From a virus: 42,129 nt of DNA. The stretch spans positions 1 through 42,129 of the IMG/VR virus record IMGVR_UViG_3300021373_003447; one strand, written 5' to 3'. Shown piece by piece: positions 1-7,843 of the stretch. Both the position numbers and the translations under genes were made by a program. Each line of letters opens with the position of its first letter. The first letter of the stretch is position 1. The notes under the pieces were generated by a model, which saw nothing but the letters and a program-made list of their open reading frames with translations, was not told the origin of the DNA and made no database searches.

Positions 1-1
1 G

Positions 2-337
2 ACACCACAAGGTGGAATTACAGATGAAAGGATGGTTAAAAAACACAACTCGAAAAGGTTGAACTATGAAGCAATGAAACAATCAATTGTTTATCATTCT
101 GATTATCATATTAAACCAGTATGGGATGGTAAAGATGAAGGTGCATTAGCTGAAATTATGGATTGTTTGGAAAAACTTGAAGTACCTCAAAATAAAGTAT
201 GGTTTATGCCTGCGGGTGATTCAAGAGAAGCGTTATTTAAATCTTATCCTGTTTTATTTGATTGGGTTAGAGATAATGGTTATAGGATGACGTGGAGACC
301 ACATATTATTGCTTTTGAAGATCAACGCGAAGTATAG
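2..337 (+). CDS. queE: 7-carboxy-7-deazaguanine synthase (QueE), C-terminal part
   Basis: The frame is open to the left edge, so this is the 3' end of a gene that starts outside the window. The visible end has the pattern of the QueE C-terminus: KVWFMPAG, then NGYRMTWRPHIIAF and a final REV. QueE is a radical SAM enzyme that converts 6-carboxytetrahydropterin to 7-carboxy-7-deazaguanine on the way to preQ0. The N-terminal CxxxCxxC cluster motif lies outside, so activity cannot be judged. GTP cyclohydrolase I, the first enzyme of the same pathway, follows 0.8 kb downstream, which supports the call. An internal ATG at 32 is less likely to be the start because it would leave only about 100 residues of a family of 200 or more. 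Confidence 0.72.
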   Translation, partial: TPQGGITDERMVKKHNSKRLNYEAMKQSIVYHSDYHIKPVWDGKDEGALAEIMDCLEKLEVPQNKVWFMPAGDSREALFKSYPVLFDWVRDNGYRMTWRPHIIAFEDQREV

Positions 338-471
338 TGGATAAGCAAGAAGCCCTTCGTATATTAGAGGAAATAGAAGAAAATGTAAATACATGCTGTG
401 CTATAACTATGGAGCCAGATGATGTATTAGTATTAATAGATAAATTAAAAAGTTATATAAATGAAGTTTAG
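337..471 (+). CDS. small hypothetical protein (44 aa), GTG start
   Basis: This short frame fills the gap between the queE end and the oxygenase gene. Its GTG shares one base with the upstream TAG, and its stop overlaps the next start by 11 bases, the packing seen elsewhere in this phage. The product begins MDKQEALRILEEIEENV and looks like two short helices with a Cys-Cys pair between them. No family is recognised. A promoter-like TTCGTATATT lies inside it. Confidence 0.5.
   Translation: MDKQEALRILEEIEENVNTCCAITMEPDDVLVLIDKLKSYINEV
338..368 (+). promoter_or_regulatory. candidate promoter (TGG-N19-TATATT)
   Basis: TGG at 338-340 is followed after exactly 19 bases by TATATT at 360-365, preceded directly by TTCG. 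This is the spacing and box of the stronger promoters at 31.3, 33.8, 37.0 and 37.9 kb. It lies inside a small coding frame, upstream of the oxygenase gene, and has only part of the upstream TTTGG box. Confidence 0.4.
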
Positions 472-1072
472 TGATACTATAGGAATTATACCTAATGTTT
501 TAAGTGAAAATGAGTGTAATGATCTTATTTCCCTATTTGAAAATTATAATAAAAATGGAGAAACTTATACTGGAAGTACATTAGGTGGAGTTGAATCTGC
601 AAAGAAATCAACTGATTACAATTTATTAAATCATAGAGAAGCTAATTCTAAATATATTAGCATGGTTGCAAATGCTTTTAATCAAGCAAATGTTGATTGG
701 TTTAAAAACTTCCCTTATAATAATTTATATTCCCATAGAAGAACAATAGATGGGTCTACATATTATCCTTTATTGCAAATGCAAAAATATGATAAAAATG
801 ATGGACATTTTAATGGGTGGCATTTAGAAAAACAAGATTTTAATACTACTCATAGATATTTAGTTTTTATCTTATACCTAAATGATGTTGATAAAGGAGG
901 TGAAACTGAATTTTTATTTAAAGAAGAAGGGAATGATGAATTTTTTAAAGTTAAACCTAAAACAGGAACTTTAATTATTCATCCTGCTAGTTGGCCTTAC
1001 ATCCATAAAGGAAATAAACCAATATCAGATGATAAATATATTTTAACAACTTGGTTGTGTTATAAAGAATAA
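461..1072 (+). CDS. 2OG-Fe(II) oxygenase, prolyl-4-hydroxylase-like
   Basis: The 203-residue product has the jelly-roll oxygenase pattern of the P4Hc family. The first metal ligands appear as H121-x-E123 (WHLE; many members have HxD), followed by the strand HRYLVFILYLND, the conserved GGETEF at 146-151, and the distal ligand H182 in YIHKGNKP. K192 is the probable 2-oxoglutarate-binding basic residue. Such enzymes hydroxylate protein side chains or modify nucleic-acid bases; the substrate cannot be told here. Its position between deazaguanine-pathway genes is compatible with DNA modification, but this is inference. The start is preceded by AAAAAGTTATATAAATG, almost identical to the leader of the next gene. 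Confidence 0.8.
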   Translation: MKFSDTIGIIPNVLSENECNDLISLFENYNKNGETYTGSTLGGVESAKKSTDYNLLNHREANSKYISMVANAFNQANVDWFKNFPYNNLYSHRRTIDGSTYYPLLQMQKYDKNDGHFNGWHLEKQDFNTTHRYLVFILYLNDVDKGGETEFLFKEEGNDEFFKVKPKTGTLIIHPASWPYIHKGNKPISDDKYILTTWLCYKE

Positions 1073-1094
1073 AAATTAAAAATAAGTTATATAA

Positions 1095-1790
1095 ATGGAA
1101 AATAAACGTAGAAAAGTTCACGAAGAACTAGAAGTTGTACAAGTAGGTTTTGCAAATGGTGTTGCTGAAGGATTCCCCTTTACAGATAAAGAAAAGCTAT
1201 CAATGATTGACGAAGCTGAAGTAGCTTATGGTAAGTTTTTGGATGCTTTAAAATGTGATTGGAGAAATGATCCTAACTCAATGGAAACACCTCGTCGTGT
1301 AGCTAAGGCTTATGTAAATGATTTATGGGAAGGTAGATACACAGCAATGTCTCCTATTACATCATTTCCATCGGATGGTTATAATGGTATTATTATAGAA
1401 CGTAATATACCGTTAACTTCAATGTGTTCTCATCACCACCAAACAATTGGAGGTGTGGTACATATTGGTTATATAGCAGGAGTAGGTGGTCAAGTAATTG
1501 GTTTATCTAAATTAAATAGAATTGTAGAATTATTTGGCCGTAGAGGTGCTATTCAAGAACAACTAACGTCAGCAATTCATAATGCTGTAGATAAAATTAC
1601 AGATGAAAATAAAGGTGTTATTGTAACTATAGTTGGAACCCACAATTGTGTAAGTTGTAGAGGGGTTAAACACCAAGGTGCTGCAATGATAACCACTAAA
1701 GCATCAGGAGTATTTAGAGAAAACGACAATTTAGCTCGTAAAGAGTTCTTTGATAGTTTGAAAATTAATAACGGAGGACACAATATATAG
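1095..1790 (+). CDS. folE: GTP cyclohydrolase I
   Basis: FolE opens GTP to give 7,8-dihydroneopterin triphosphate, the precursor of folate and of 7-deazaguanines. The 231-residue product shows the hallmarks of the family: ETPRRVAKAY near residue 64, zinc ligands C111 and H114 within SMCSHHHQTIGG, the conserved GLSKLNRIVELFGRR around 136-150, and C185 in the CVSCRGVKHQGAAM block (the third zinc ligand). All catalytic-site residues I can check are present and the length is normal. The gene follows the oxygenase by 22 bases. With queE just upstream, a role in preQ0 supply for DNA modification is more likely than folate supply. Confidence 0.95.
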   Translation: MENKRRKVHEELEVVQVGFANGVAEGFPFTDKEKLSMIDEAEVAYGKFLDALKCDWRNDPNSMETPRRVAKAYVNDLWEGRYTAMSPITSFPSDGYNGIIIERNIPLTSMCSHHHQTIGGVVHIGYIAGVGGQVIGLSKLNRIVELFGRRGAIQEQLTSAIHNAVDKITDENKGVIVTIVGTHNCVSCRGVKHQGAAMITTKASGVFRENDNLARKEFFDSLKINNGGHNI

Positions 1791-1792
1791 TT

Positions 1793-2338
1793 ATGTTAAA
1801 AATAGAACCAAATAAAATAGCGGTTAGTTGGTGGGATATGCAAGATCTTATAAAGGATCTAACAAAAAAAATCCCATTTGAAGTACCATTAGCTGATTCA
1901 ATTTACGGAATACCAAGGGGTGGTTTAATCCCTGCAGTTATGTTATCCCATTCAACTGGCTTGCCTTTAGTAGATGTAATAGGTAAAAATACCTTAGTAG
2001 TAGATGATATGACAGATAGTGGAGTTACTATGGATAGGATGCCTGGACAATGGACAGCAGTTTTATTCCATAAACCTCATACTTCAGTTTTTACTCCAAA
2101 TGTTTATTCTAAATTACATGAGGGAGATGAATGGTTAGTATTCCCTTGGGAAAGTACTAAAGCTCCTGCTAAACAAGATTACTTACAATCAGATGAATTC
2201 TTAGAATTTGCTGAAAGAGAAGATAACTCTGTGGTATGGTCAGAGGAAGATAGTAAATTACATACCGTAGGAGGATTAACTAATGATAAAGAGGGATCAT
2301 TTATGGAATTTCAAAATAAAATGAATAAAAATGGGTAA
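1793..2338 (+). CDS. type I phosphoribosyltransferase
   Basis: Type I phosphoribosyltransferases join or remove bases from 5-phosphoribosyl 1-diphosphate. The PRPP-binding signature is clear at residues 69-77 (VVDDMTDSG), preceded by GIPRGGLIPAVML around 39-51. WLVFPWE near residue 120 recalls hypoxanthine/xanthine-type enzymes. The core is compact, and the C-terminal 55 acidic residues have no recognised counterpart. The base used is unknown; salvage of a modified purine would fit neighbouring queE and folE. The start lies two bases after the folE stop and the end overlaps the next gene by 8 bases. Confidence 0.8.
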   Translation: MLKIEPNKIAVSWWDMQDLIKDLTKKIPFEVPLADSIYGIPRGGLIPAVMLSHSTGLPLVDVIGKNTLVVDDMTDSGVTMDRMPGQWTAVLFHKPHTSVFTPNVYSKLHEGDEWLVFPWESTKAPAKQDYLQSDEFLEFAEREDNSVVWSEEDSKLHTVGGLTNDKEGSFMEFQNKMNKNG

Positions 2339-2870
2339 ACAATTAGAATTATTTAGCAAAGCCGACGTGCCCTTTGTTAATGAAGTAGAAACTTTTAATC
2401 GCACGTTTAATAAACCGAATAATTATGAGCCAACAATACCAGAAAAGAAAGAGTGGCAATTCGTATACGACTTTGTACTTGAAGAATTGGAAGAATATAG
2501 ACAGGCTTGCGAAAACGGAGACATCGTGGAAGTTTTGGATGCTTTGTGTGATATTGCTTACGTTTCCCTTGGGAACGGTACTATGCTACACGGCCTTAAA
2601 GATAAGATATGGCCAGCATATCAAGAAGTACAAGGAAGCAATATGTCGAAGTCTTGCAGCACTCAAGAAGAAGCCATGGAGACTGTCACCCTCCGCTCTA
2701 AAGAACAAGATGAGCCATGTCACTTTGAACAGGTCGAAGATCGATTCGTAGTATATAGAACACGAGATCGTAAAGTAATGAAATCAATTAATTATTATAG
2801 ACCTGATCTACACCAATTCTTTACAGGAGATGAATTACAAAAATTTCATAACGCAAGTATAGGAATATAA
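2331..2870 (+). CDS. MazG-like nucleotide pyrophosphohydrolase
   Basis: This 179-residue protein belongs to the all-alpha NTP pyrophosphatase group (MazG / phosphoribosyl-ATP pyrophosphatase type), which hydrolyses NTPs to NMP and pyrophosphate. The metal-binding helices are visible: acidic residues E52 and E55 in LEELEEYRQ, then E67, D70 and D74 in the second helix. The later EVQGSNMSK block is typical of phage versions. An N-terminal QLELF resembles the bacterial sliding-clamp-binding pentapeptide. Codons between about 2360 and 2740 are visibly richer in G and C than those of neighbouring genes. The stop overlaps the polymerase start by one base. Confidence 0.8.
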   Translation: MGKQLELFSKADVPFVNEVETFNRTFNKPNNYEPTIPEKKEWQFVYDFVLEELEEYRQACENGDIVEVLDALCDIAYVSLGNGTMLHGLKDKIWPAYQEVQGSNMSKSCSTQEEAMETVTLRSKEQDEPCHFEQVEDRFVVYRTRDRKVMKSINYYRPDLHQFFTGDELQKFHNASIGI

Positions 2871-4609
2871 TGTATAAGAAATGTTATCAAGGTAAAAAAT
2901 TAGGTCATAATGTTTGGGAAATGCATCTTTGGGATGAAAAGGGACACCAAATTATTCCTTATGAAAACATAGCATATCAAGAATGTAAGGAAGAAGATCA
3001 TACTAATATTGGATTAAATGGTGAGTATTTAAAATATACTAATAATTGGTATTTTTCTAAAAACCCAAACTATAGTGATAAAAATACTCCTGGGCTTCAT
3101 TTCCATGATATGAAGATCCATCAGAAATTCTTAGTTGAAAGATATGGAATTGATGATGTACCTTCTACAGGACATAGAGAAGTGTTTTTTGATATTGAGT
3201 GTGAAATTGGAGGTGCACTAACTGAAGATTATATTGAAAGTGCACCAATGCCTATTACTTCAATAGCTTGGTGGGATAAAACACCTGATACTTGGCATAT
3301 TTTAATTCTTGATAAGAAAAACCAATTAAAACACACTAAAGCTAAAAATAAGGAAATTATACCTTGTAGTACCGAAAATGAATTATTAGCTAAATTTGTT
3401 GAAATAATACGAGATATAGACCCTGATATATTAATAGGCTATAATTCAGATTATTTTGATATACCTTATTTATATTACAGAATGTGTAATACAATAGGTA
3501 AGGAATTTGCTGATCATTTATCACCCTTAGGTAAAGTAGAGTCTAAAAAATTCTCTAAATTCTTCTATAAACAAAACCAATATGTTGATATTGTAGGAGT
3601 TGAATCACTTGATTATATTCGTTTACATAAAAAATACAGTTGGAAAGATGAACCCAGTTGGAAATTAGATGCTATTGGAGAAAAATATGTTGGTATGAAT
3701 AAGGTTGAATATGAAGGTAATTTAGACCAGTTATTCGAAACTGATATACACAAATTTATTCAATATAATTTTGTTGATGTTGAAATACTAAAAAAATTAG
3801 ATGAAAAATTACAATATATTGCTTTAACTAAAAATTTATCTCATAAGGGTAAACATAATTATAGTGAAGTTTATTCTAATAGTGTTACCCAAGATGGAGC
3901 AATTTCAGCTTATTTATTATCACAAAATATAATCCCACCACCTAAAGAACCTAACCCTCAAAAGAAAGATGGTTATGCTGGTGGATACCTTTTTTGCCCC
4001 AAAGCGGGATTATACAAGTATATGTTTGATGAAGATTTAACATCGCTGTATCCATCTATAATTATGTCAATTAACATTGGTAAAGAAACATTCGTGGGTC
4101 GTATTATAGATGCGGATGACCGCAATAATAGATTGGGTCTTAACGATTTAAAAGAACGTGACCATTTTGAAGAACTATTAGTAGAGAATTCAAAACGAAA
4201 ACAAACTTATGTTAAGGTTGGTAGATTGATTTCAATGATTGAACAAAATAATTTAGCTGTAGCGGCTAATGGTTCAATGTTTAGAACAGATAAAGAAGCA
4301 GTATTATCAACTATACTTAAAAAATGGTTTGAAGAACGTGTTTTATATAAAGGACGTATGAAGAAAGCATATAAATCCGGAGATAAAGAAGCAGGTGAAT
4401 ATAATCATTTAATGCAATATACAATGAAAATTTTGCTTAATAGTTTATATGGGGCTACAGCATTACCTTCATTTAGATACGGTATGAATCAATCAATATT
4501 AAGTGAAGCAATCACATTATCAGGACATAGAATTATACAAGAATCAGCTCTATGTGCTAACAGGCACATGAATAAAGTTATGCGTGGAGAATTAAAATTA
4601 GAAATATAA
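2870..4609 (+). CDS. 43A: DNA polymerase family B, N-terminal part (exonuclease to motif B)
   Basis: This is the first 579 residues of a T4 gp43-type replicative polymerase. The 3'-5' exonuclease motifs are complete: Exo I D108-x-E110, Exo II YNSDYFD at 191-197, Exo III Y299-x3-D303. Polymerase motif A is DLTSLYPSI with D389, and motif B is K520-ILLNSLYG. The frame then stops about 60 residues later, before the third active-site motif (YxDTDS). That motif is near the start of a separate gene at 5257. The two parts sum to 890 residues, close to T4 gp43 (898), so a heterodimeric but complete enzyme is likely. The gene name 43A follows split polymerases of other T4-like phages. Confidence 0.93.
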   Translation: MYKKCYQGKKLGHNVWEMHLWDEKGHQIIPYENIAYQECKEEDHTNIGLNGEYLKYTNNWYFSKNPNYSDKNTPGLHFHDMKIHQKFLVERYGIDDVPSTGHREVFFDIECEIGGALTEDYIESAPMPITSIAWWDKTPDTWHILILDKKNQLKHTKAKNKEIIPCSTENELLAKFVEIIRDIDPDILIGYNSDYFDIPYLYYRMCNTIGKEFADHLSPLGKVESKKFSKFFYKQNQYVDIVGVESLDYIRLHKKYSWKDEPSWKLDAIGEKYVGMNKVEYEGNLDQLFETDIHKFIQYNFVDVEILKKLDEKLQYIALTKNLSHKGKHNYSEVYSNSVTQDGAISAYLLSQNIIPPPKEPNPQKKDGYAGGYLFCPKAGLYKYMFDEDLTSLYPSIIMSINIGKETFVGRIIDADDRNNRLGLNDLKERDHFEELLVENSKRKQTYVKVGRLISMIEQNNLAVAANGSMFRTDKEAVLSTILKKWFEERVLYKGRMKKAYKSGDKEAGEYNHLMQYTMKILLNSLYGATALPSFRYGMNQSILSEAITLSGHRIIQESALCANRHMNKVMRGELKLEI

Positions 4610-4872
4610 TGGCGTTAAAAAAACAATCAATTAGAAGTAAACATCATATAACAGTAGAAGGTAAAACTGTTTCTAAAGATGTTTTAATTACTAGAAGCGA
4701 AAATTGGAATGAAGTTCAAGAAAACCTATTTAGAAAAATGCTTAAACAAGGAGGCACATTTAAAGTTGCTGGTATTAAGTATAAAATAGAAATTGAAGAA
4801 AGAAATGACTTGGATTCAAATAGACAGGCACCCATCAATTTACCACCAATTCCAGGTGAAAGATCATTTTAA
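4609..4872 (+). CDS. hypothetical protein between the two polymerase genes
   Basis: This 87-residue product starts on the TAATG junction with the polymerase stop. It is basic at the N-terminus (MALKKQSIRSKHHITVEGK) and ends in a proline-rich tail. It shows no similarity to homing endonucleases that I can recognise (no GIY-YIG, LAGLIDADG or HNH pattern). Function unknown; its position suggests co-translation with the polymerase parts. Confidence 0.7.
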   Translation: MALKKQSIRSKHHITVEGKTVSKDVLITRSENWNEVQENLFRKMLKQGGTFKVAGIKYKIEIEERNDLDSNRQAPINLPPIPGERSF

Positions 4873-4873
4873 T

Positions 4874-5257
4874 ATGAAAGTAGAAATATCAAACGGAGAA
4901 TTACTAGATAAAATTACTATTCTAGAATTAAAATTAGATAAAATAAAGGATAAAGAAAAACTAGTTAATATTCAAAAAGAATTTGATGAACTTAATCCTT
5001 TATGTAATGAATTATTTAAAGTATATGGGGGTGAATTGCAAGTTCATTATTTAGCATTAGCTAAAATTAATGGTCAACTTTGGGATATAGAAGATTGGAT
5101 TAGAGATTGTGAACATGAAAAGAGATTTGACAAAGAATTTGTAGAACTGGCTCGTTCTGTGTATATTACTAACGACAAAAGATGTGAAGTTAAAAAGCTA
5201 ATTAATTTAATGACATCCTCAGGTTTAGTAGAAGAAAAATCATACAAAGAATATTAA
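4874..5257 (+). CDS. DUF6165-like protein
   Basis: The start is taken at 4874 (MKVEISNGELLDKITILELK) because this matches the beginning of the DUF6165 family and lies just after the preceding stop; an upstream in-frame ATG at 4793 would overlap the previous gene by 80 bases. Further family-like features are LWDIEDWIRDCE, FDKEFVELARSVYITNDKR and the C-terminal SGLVEEKSY. DUF6165 proteins have no known biochemical function and, as I recall, often occur near glycosyltransferase genes. Finding one inside a split polymerase is unusual. The stop overlaps the next start as TAATG. Confidence 0.75.
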   Translation: MKVEISNGELLDKITILELKLDKIKDKEKLVNIQKEFDELNPLCNELFKVYGGELQVHYLALAKINGQLWDIEDWIRDCEHEKRFDKEFVELARSVYITNDKRCEVKKLINLMTSSGLVEEKSYKEY

Positions 5258-6192
5258 TGAAACATTTAGAAGAAACACCCTGGTGGATATGTGATGCTGA
5301 TGATGAAAATTATTGTGCATATGTTGATACCGATTCTAATTATTTTAATGCTGAACCCATATTACTTTATTTATATCCTAATTTTGAGGAGTTTAGTAAT
5401 AAAGAAAAGGATGATATCTTAGAAAAAGTAGCACTTAAATATCAAGATGTTATCACTGACCATTATGATAATCTAGCTAAAGAATGTTTTAATGTATCAG
5501 AACACAGACTTGAAATGAAAACTGAGTGTGTAATTAGATCTGCTTATTTTAGAGCTACTAGACGTTATGCACAGTGGATTACTAAACAAGAGGGTATTGA
5601 AAAAGAAACTTTAGATATTAAAGGTTTAGAGTTTATGAAAGCAAATTTCCCACCTATTTTAGGGGAATTTTTTAATGATATACTTCAACAAGTACTTAAA
5701 GGTGAAGAAAAATCAAGTATAATTGACCAAATTAAAGTATTTAAAAGACAAATATTAGGTGGTGAAATCCCATTAGCTAAATTAGGTAATCCAACAGCAG
5801 TTAAAAAATTAGAAAAATACTCAGGTACGAGTGCTAGAGCAGGTGAAATGTTTACCGAAATACTCAAAGGTGCCCCTGCACCTGTAAGAGCAGCTATTAG
5901 ATATAATGATTTATTAAAATTATGGAAGTTAGATAGAAAACATAATTTAATTACAATGGCTGATAAGGTAAAATGGATTTATTGTAAAGATAATCCCTAT
6001 AAAATAGAAGCATTAGCATTTTTTGATTATGATATTCCTGAAAAAGTACAAGAATTTTTAGATAGATATGCTGATAGGCAAAAAGTATTTGATTCAATAC
6101 TATTAAATAAATTAGAAGGATTTTTTAGTGATTTACAATGGTCATTAGATTTAAACCCTTATACAAATGCATTAAGTTCGTTTGAAATTTAA
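5257..6192 (+). CDS. 43B: DNA polymerase family B, C-terminal part (motif C and thumb)
   Basis: The 311-residue product begins shortly before polymerase motif C, YVDTDS at 22-27, whose two aspartates bind the catalytic metals. DIKGLEFMKANFPP further on matches the palm region after motif C in family B enzymes, and the rest corresponds to the thumb. It has no exonuclease or motif A/B and can only act with the product of the gene at 2870. The protein ends LSSFEI; in T4 the gp43 C-terminus contacts the clamp, and the clamp gene follows directly here. Confidence 0.92.
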   Translation: MKHLEETPWWICDADDENYCAYVDTDSNYFNAEPILLYLYPNFEEFSNKEKDDILEKVALKYQDVITDHYDNLAKECFNVSEHRLEMKTECVIRSAYFRATRRYAQWITKQEGIEKETLDIKGLEFMKANFPPILGEFFNDILQQVLKGEEKSSIIDQIKVFKRQILGGEIPLAKLGNPTAVKKLEKYSGTSARAGEMFTEILKGAPAPVRAAIRYNDLLKLWKLDRKHNLITMADKVKWIYCKDNPYKIEALAFFDYDIPEKVQEFLDRYADRQKVFDSILLNKLEGFFSDLQWSLDLNPYTNALSSFEI

Positions 6193-6212
6193 AATAAAAT
6201 TCGTATATTACA
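6181..6212 (+). promoter_or_regulatory. promoter of the sliding-clamp gene
   Basis: TTTG at 6181-6184, 19 bases, then TATATT at 6204-6209 preceded by TTCG. It overlaps the last codons of the polymerase gene. The clamp ATG at 6216 is only six bases after the box, so the transcript would be leaderless or nearly so if this promoter is used. Confidence 0.65.
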
Positions 6213-6215
6213 GTT

Positions 6216-6938
6216 ATGATAAATAAGAGTACACTCACATCCGTTATTTCTAAATATTACTTAAATGGTTTAAATAACCAAGTAAAATGGAGAATTAAAG
6301 ATAATCAACTTACTATTTATGCAGGTGAATCAGGTAGGGTATGTAAAATAGAACATAGTAATTTCCCATTAGAGGATGCAGAATTAGGAGTATTTGATAC
6401 ACATAAATTAAGTAAACTGATATCTATTACCAATGGTGATTTAATGGTTTCATTAGAAAAGATTAAAGCAGTTTATACTAAAATACATTTTGCTGATGCT
6501 AATTTTGATTTAACTTATTCATTAGCTGATATTCTTATTTTAGGTAAAAATACATATTATGAAGATCCTGAATTATTTGAAATGGAACTTGATTTAACTA
6601 GAGAAGACATTGACCATTTAATTAAAGCTAAAAGTGCATTAGCTGATGTAAACAATATGTTAATTACTAGTACTACAGATATGGATGGTACAAATATTTG
6701 TGAGTTTATATTTGGTGATAATACTGGATTTTCAAATAAAATTACATATCAAATTCAAGGTAATATATCTAAAAGTGGTATTGAAATACCTTTTGATTCT
6801 GATATATTTAAAGATATTTTAAATTCTAATAAAGATATGGATAGTGGTACACTAAAATTATCTGAACAAGGAATGTTAAAATTAAACTTCTATTCAGAAG
6901 AAGTAAATAGTGAATACTTTATCGCGAGAAATGAGTAA
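6216..6938 (+). CDS. 45: DNA polymerase sliding clamp (gp45-like)
   Basis: The 240-residue product is close to T4 gp45 in length (228) and has the same layout: an N-terminal basic half that would line the DNA ring, a second domain with SKITYQIQGN-like strands, and a C-terminal strand series ending LKLNFYSEEVNSEYFIARNE. Clamps tether polymerase to DNA; in T4 the clamp also activates late transcription. Position directly behind the polymerase and ahead of clamp-loader genes supports the identification. Sequence identity to gp45 is low, so the call rests on pattern and context. Confidence 0.85.
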   Translation: MINKSTLTSVISKYYLNGLNNQVKWRIKDNQLTIYAGESGRVCKIEHSNFPLEDAELGVFDTHKLSKLISITNGDLMVSLEKIKAVYTKIHFADANFDLTYSLADILILGKNTYYEDPELFEMELDLTREDIDHLIKAKSALADVNNMLITSTTDMDGTNICEFIFGDNTGFSNKITYQIQGNISKSGIEIPFDSDIFKDILNSNKDMDSGTLKLSEQGMLKLNFYSEEVNSEYFIARNE

Positions 6939-6972
6939 ACACATATGTATAATAGAACATAATATTGGAGTT

Positions 6973-6983
6973 TAGGACACGCT
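6973..6983 (+). repeat. left arm of inverted repeat around the Hsp20 gene
   Basis: TAGGACACGCT here is the exact reverse complement of AGCGTGTCCTA at 7469-7479. The arms lie in the two intergenic gaps on either side of the Hsp20 gene. The 98-base gap that holds this arm contains no other clear signal; a TTTAGG-N19-TTAAATTAACC run is only a weak promoter candidate. Confidence 0.6.
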
Positions 6984-7036
6984 GTTATGTTTAAATTAAA
7001 TTAACCGAGAGCTACGGCCTCACAAAACTAAATGAT

Positions 7037-7453
7037 ATGAGTACATTATTCAATGAACGTACACCGTTCGACTTATTATTCCGAAACTTTTTTAAAGCAG
7101 ACGGATCTTTTCAACCAACAACGTTTGACAACAAACAACCACACCCACTAGATATTTTTTACGACGAAGAAGGGCTTCACTTTGAGATTGCCTGTACTGG
7201 TCTAACTAAAAAAGATATTCAATTAGAAATAGATGGAGATCTTCTAAAAATTATCTATGATAAACCAAAAGAAGAAGAAGATTATTCTGGTTATATCTAT
7301 AAAGGATTAGCTAAAAGATCTTTTAACTTAGGTTATAAAGTAGCAGCTAAATTTGAACTTGAAAGTTTAACAGCTGAAATGAAGGATGGCTTACTTCATA
7401 TTTTTATTCCAATTGCCGAATCTAAAAAGCCAAAAACAATTAAAATTAAATAA
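7037..7453 (+). CDS. small heat-shock protein (Hsp20 / alpha-crystallin domain)
   Basis: This 138-residue protein has the plan of an Hsp20 holdase: a short variable N-terminus (FNERTPFDLLFRNFF), an alpha-crystallin beta-sandwich from about residue 35 (FYDEEGLHFEIACTGLTKKD) to GLLHIFIPI, and a C-terminal IKIK that supplies the I-x-I anchor used in oligomer assembly. The strand AEMKDGLLHIFIP corresponds to the A-x-x-x-G-V-L signature. Hsp20-like proteins are common in T4-like phages, where they are thought to protect virion proteins during assembly. It sits in its own transcription interval, flanked by an inverted repeat and followed by a promoter. Confidence 0.9.
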   Translation: MSTLFNERTPFDLLFRNFFKADGSFQPTTFDNKQPHPLDIFYDEEGLHFEIACTGLTKKDIQLEIDGDLLKIIYDKPKEEEDYSGYIYKGLAKRSFNLGYKVAAKFELESLTAEMKDGLLHIFIPIAESKKPKTIKIK

Positions 7454-7468
7454 AAGTTATATTAAAAA

Positions 7469-7479
7469 AGCGTGTCCTA
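7469..7479 (+). repeat. right arm of inverted repeat, overlapping a promoter
   Basis: AGCGTGTCCTA is the perfect 11-base partner of the arm at 6973. It covers the position of the upstream promoter box (7473-7475) of the promoter serving the chaperonin genes, so a bound protein here could block that promoter. Confidence 0.6.
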
Positions 7480-7503
7480 GCGCAATATTATTCGTATATT
7501 CAC
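7473..7503 (+). promoter_or_regulatory. promoter upstream of the chaperonin operon
   Basis: TTCG at 7491-7494 followed by TATATT at 7495-7500; 19 bases upstream is TGT instead of the usual TGG. The next start codon is at 7523, leaving a leader of about 20 bases that ends AAATAAGTTATATG. Confidence 0.55.
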
Positions 7504-7522
7504 GTCTAAATAAATAAGTTAT

Positions 7523-7843
7523 ATGGCTAGAAAAGCAAAATCACTCACCACAATCTCTGACCCTTTAATGGAACCCTATTTTATCACAAAAGATGAAATG
7601 TGTTATACAGTAAATGAAAGAATTACTCCAAATAAAGATCATTTTAGATCTAAAGGGAATGGAACTGAATATGCAAAACCACAAGGATATTATCCTGAAT
7701 TTAAACAAGCACTAGAAAAAGTAGCTAAAGAAAAATTACATACTCGAAAAGAATATAATTCACTTTCTGAGTTTTTAAATGAATTTAAATCAATAGAAAC
7801 AAATATTAAAAATTATACAGATGGCCTTAGAAGCACTATTTGA
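7523..7843 (+). CDS. hypothetical protein at the head of the chaperonin operon
   Basis: This is a 106-residue soluble protein with a basic N-terminus (MARKAKSLTTISDP) and a helical, Lys/Glu-rich C-terminal half. I recognise no family. It overlaps the GroES start by 23 bases and shares the promoter at 7473, so it is probably co-expressed with the chaperonins. A substrate or adaptor role is possible but unsupported. Confidence 0.75.
   Translation: MARKAKSLTTISDPLMEPYFITKDEMCYTVNERITPNKDHFRSKGNGTEYAKPQGYYPEFKQALEKVAKEKLHTRKEYNSLSEFLNEFKSIETNIKNYTDGLRSTI

Noticed and set aside
1577-1783. Reverse-strand frame inside folE
   Set aside because: It lies opposite conserved folE codons and has no family features.
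2425-2751. Alternative-frame ORF inside the MazG-like gene
   Set aside because: The other frame carries the full MazG-type metal motif and overlaps its neighbours in the usual way.
2870-6192. Intein, frameshift or group I intron as the cause of the polymerase split
   Set aside because: Both halves have proper stops and starts with TAATG junctions, and the intervening DNA is fully coding with no intein motifs or intron-like structure that I can see. A lost intron remains possible historically.
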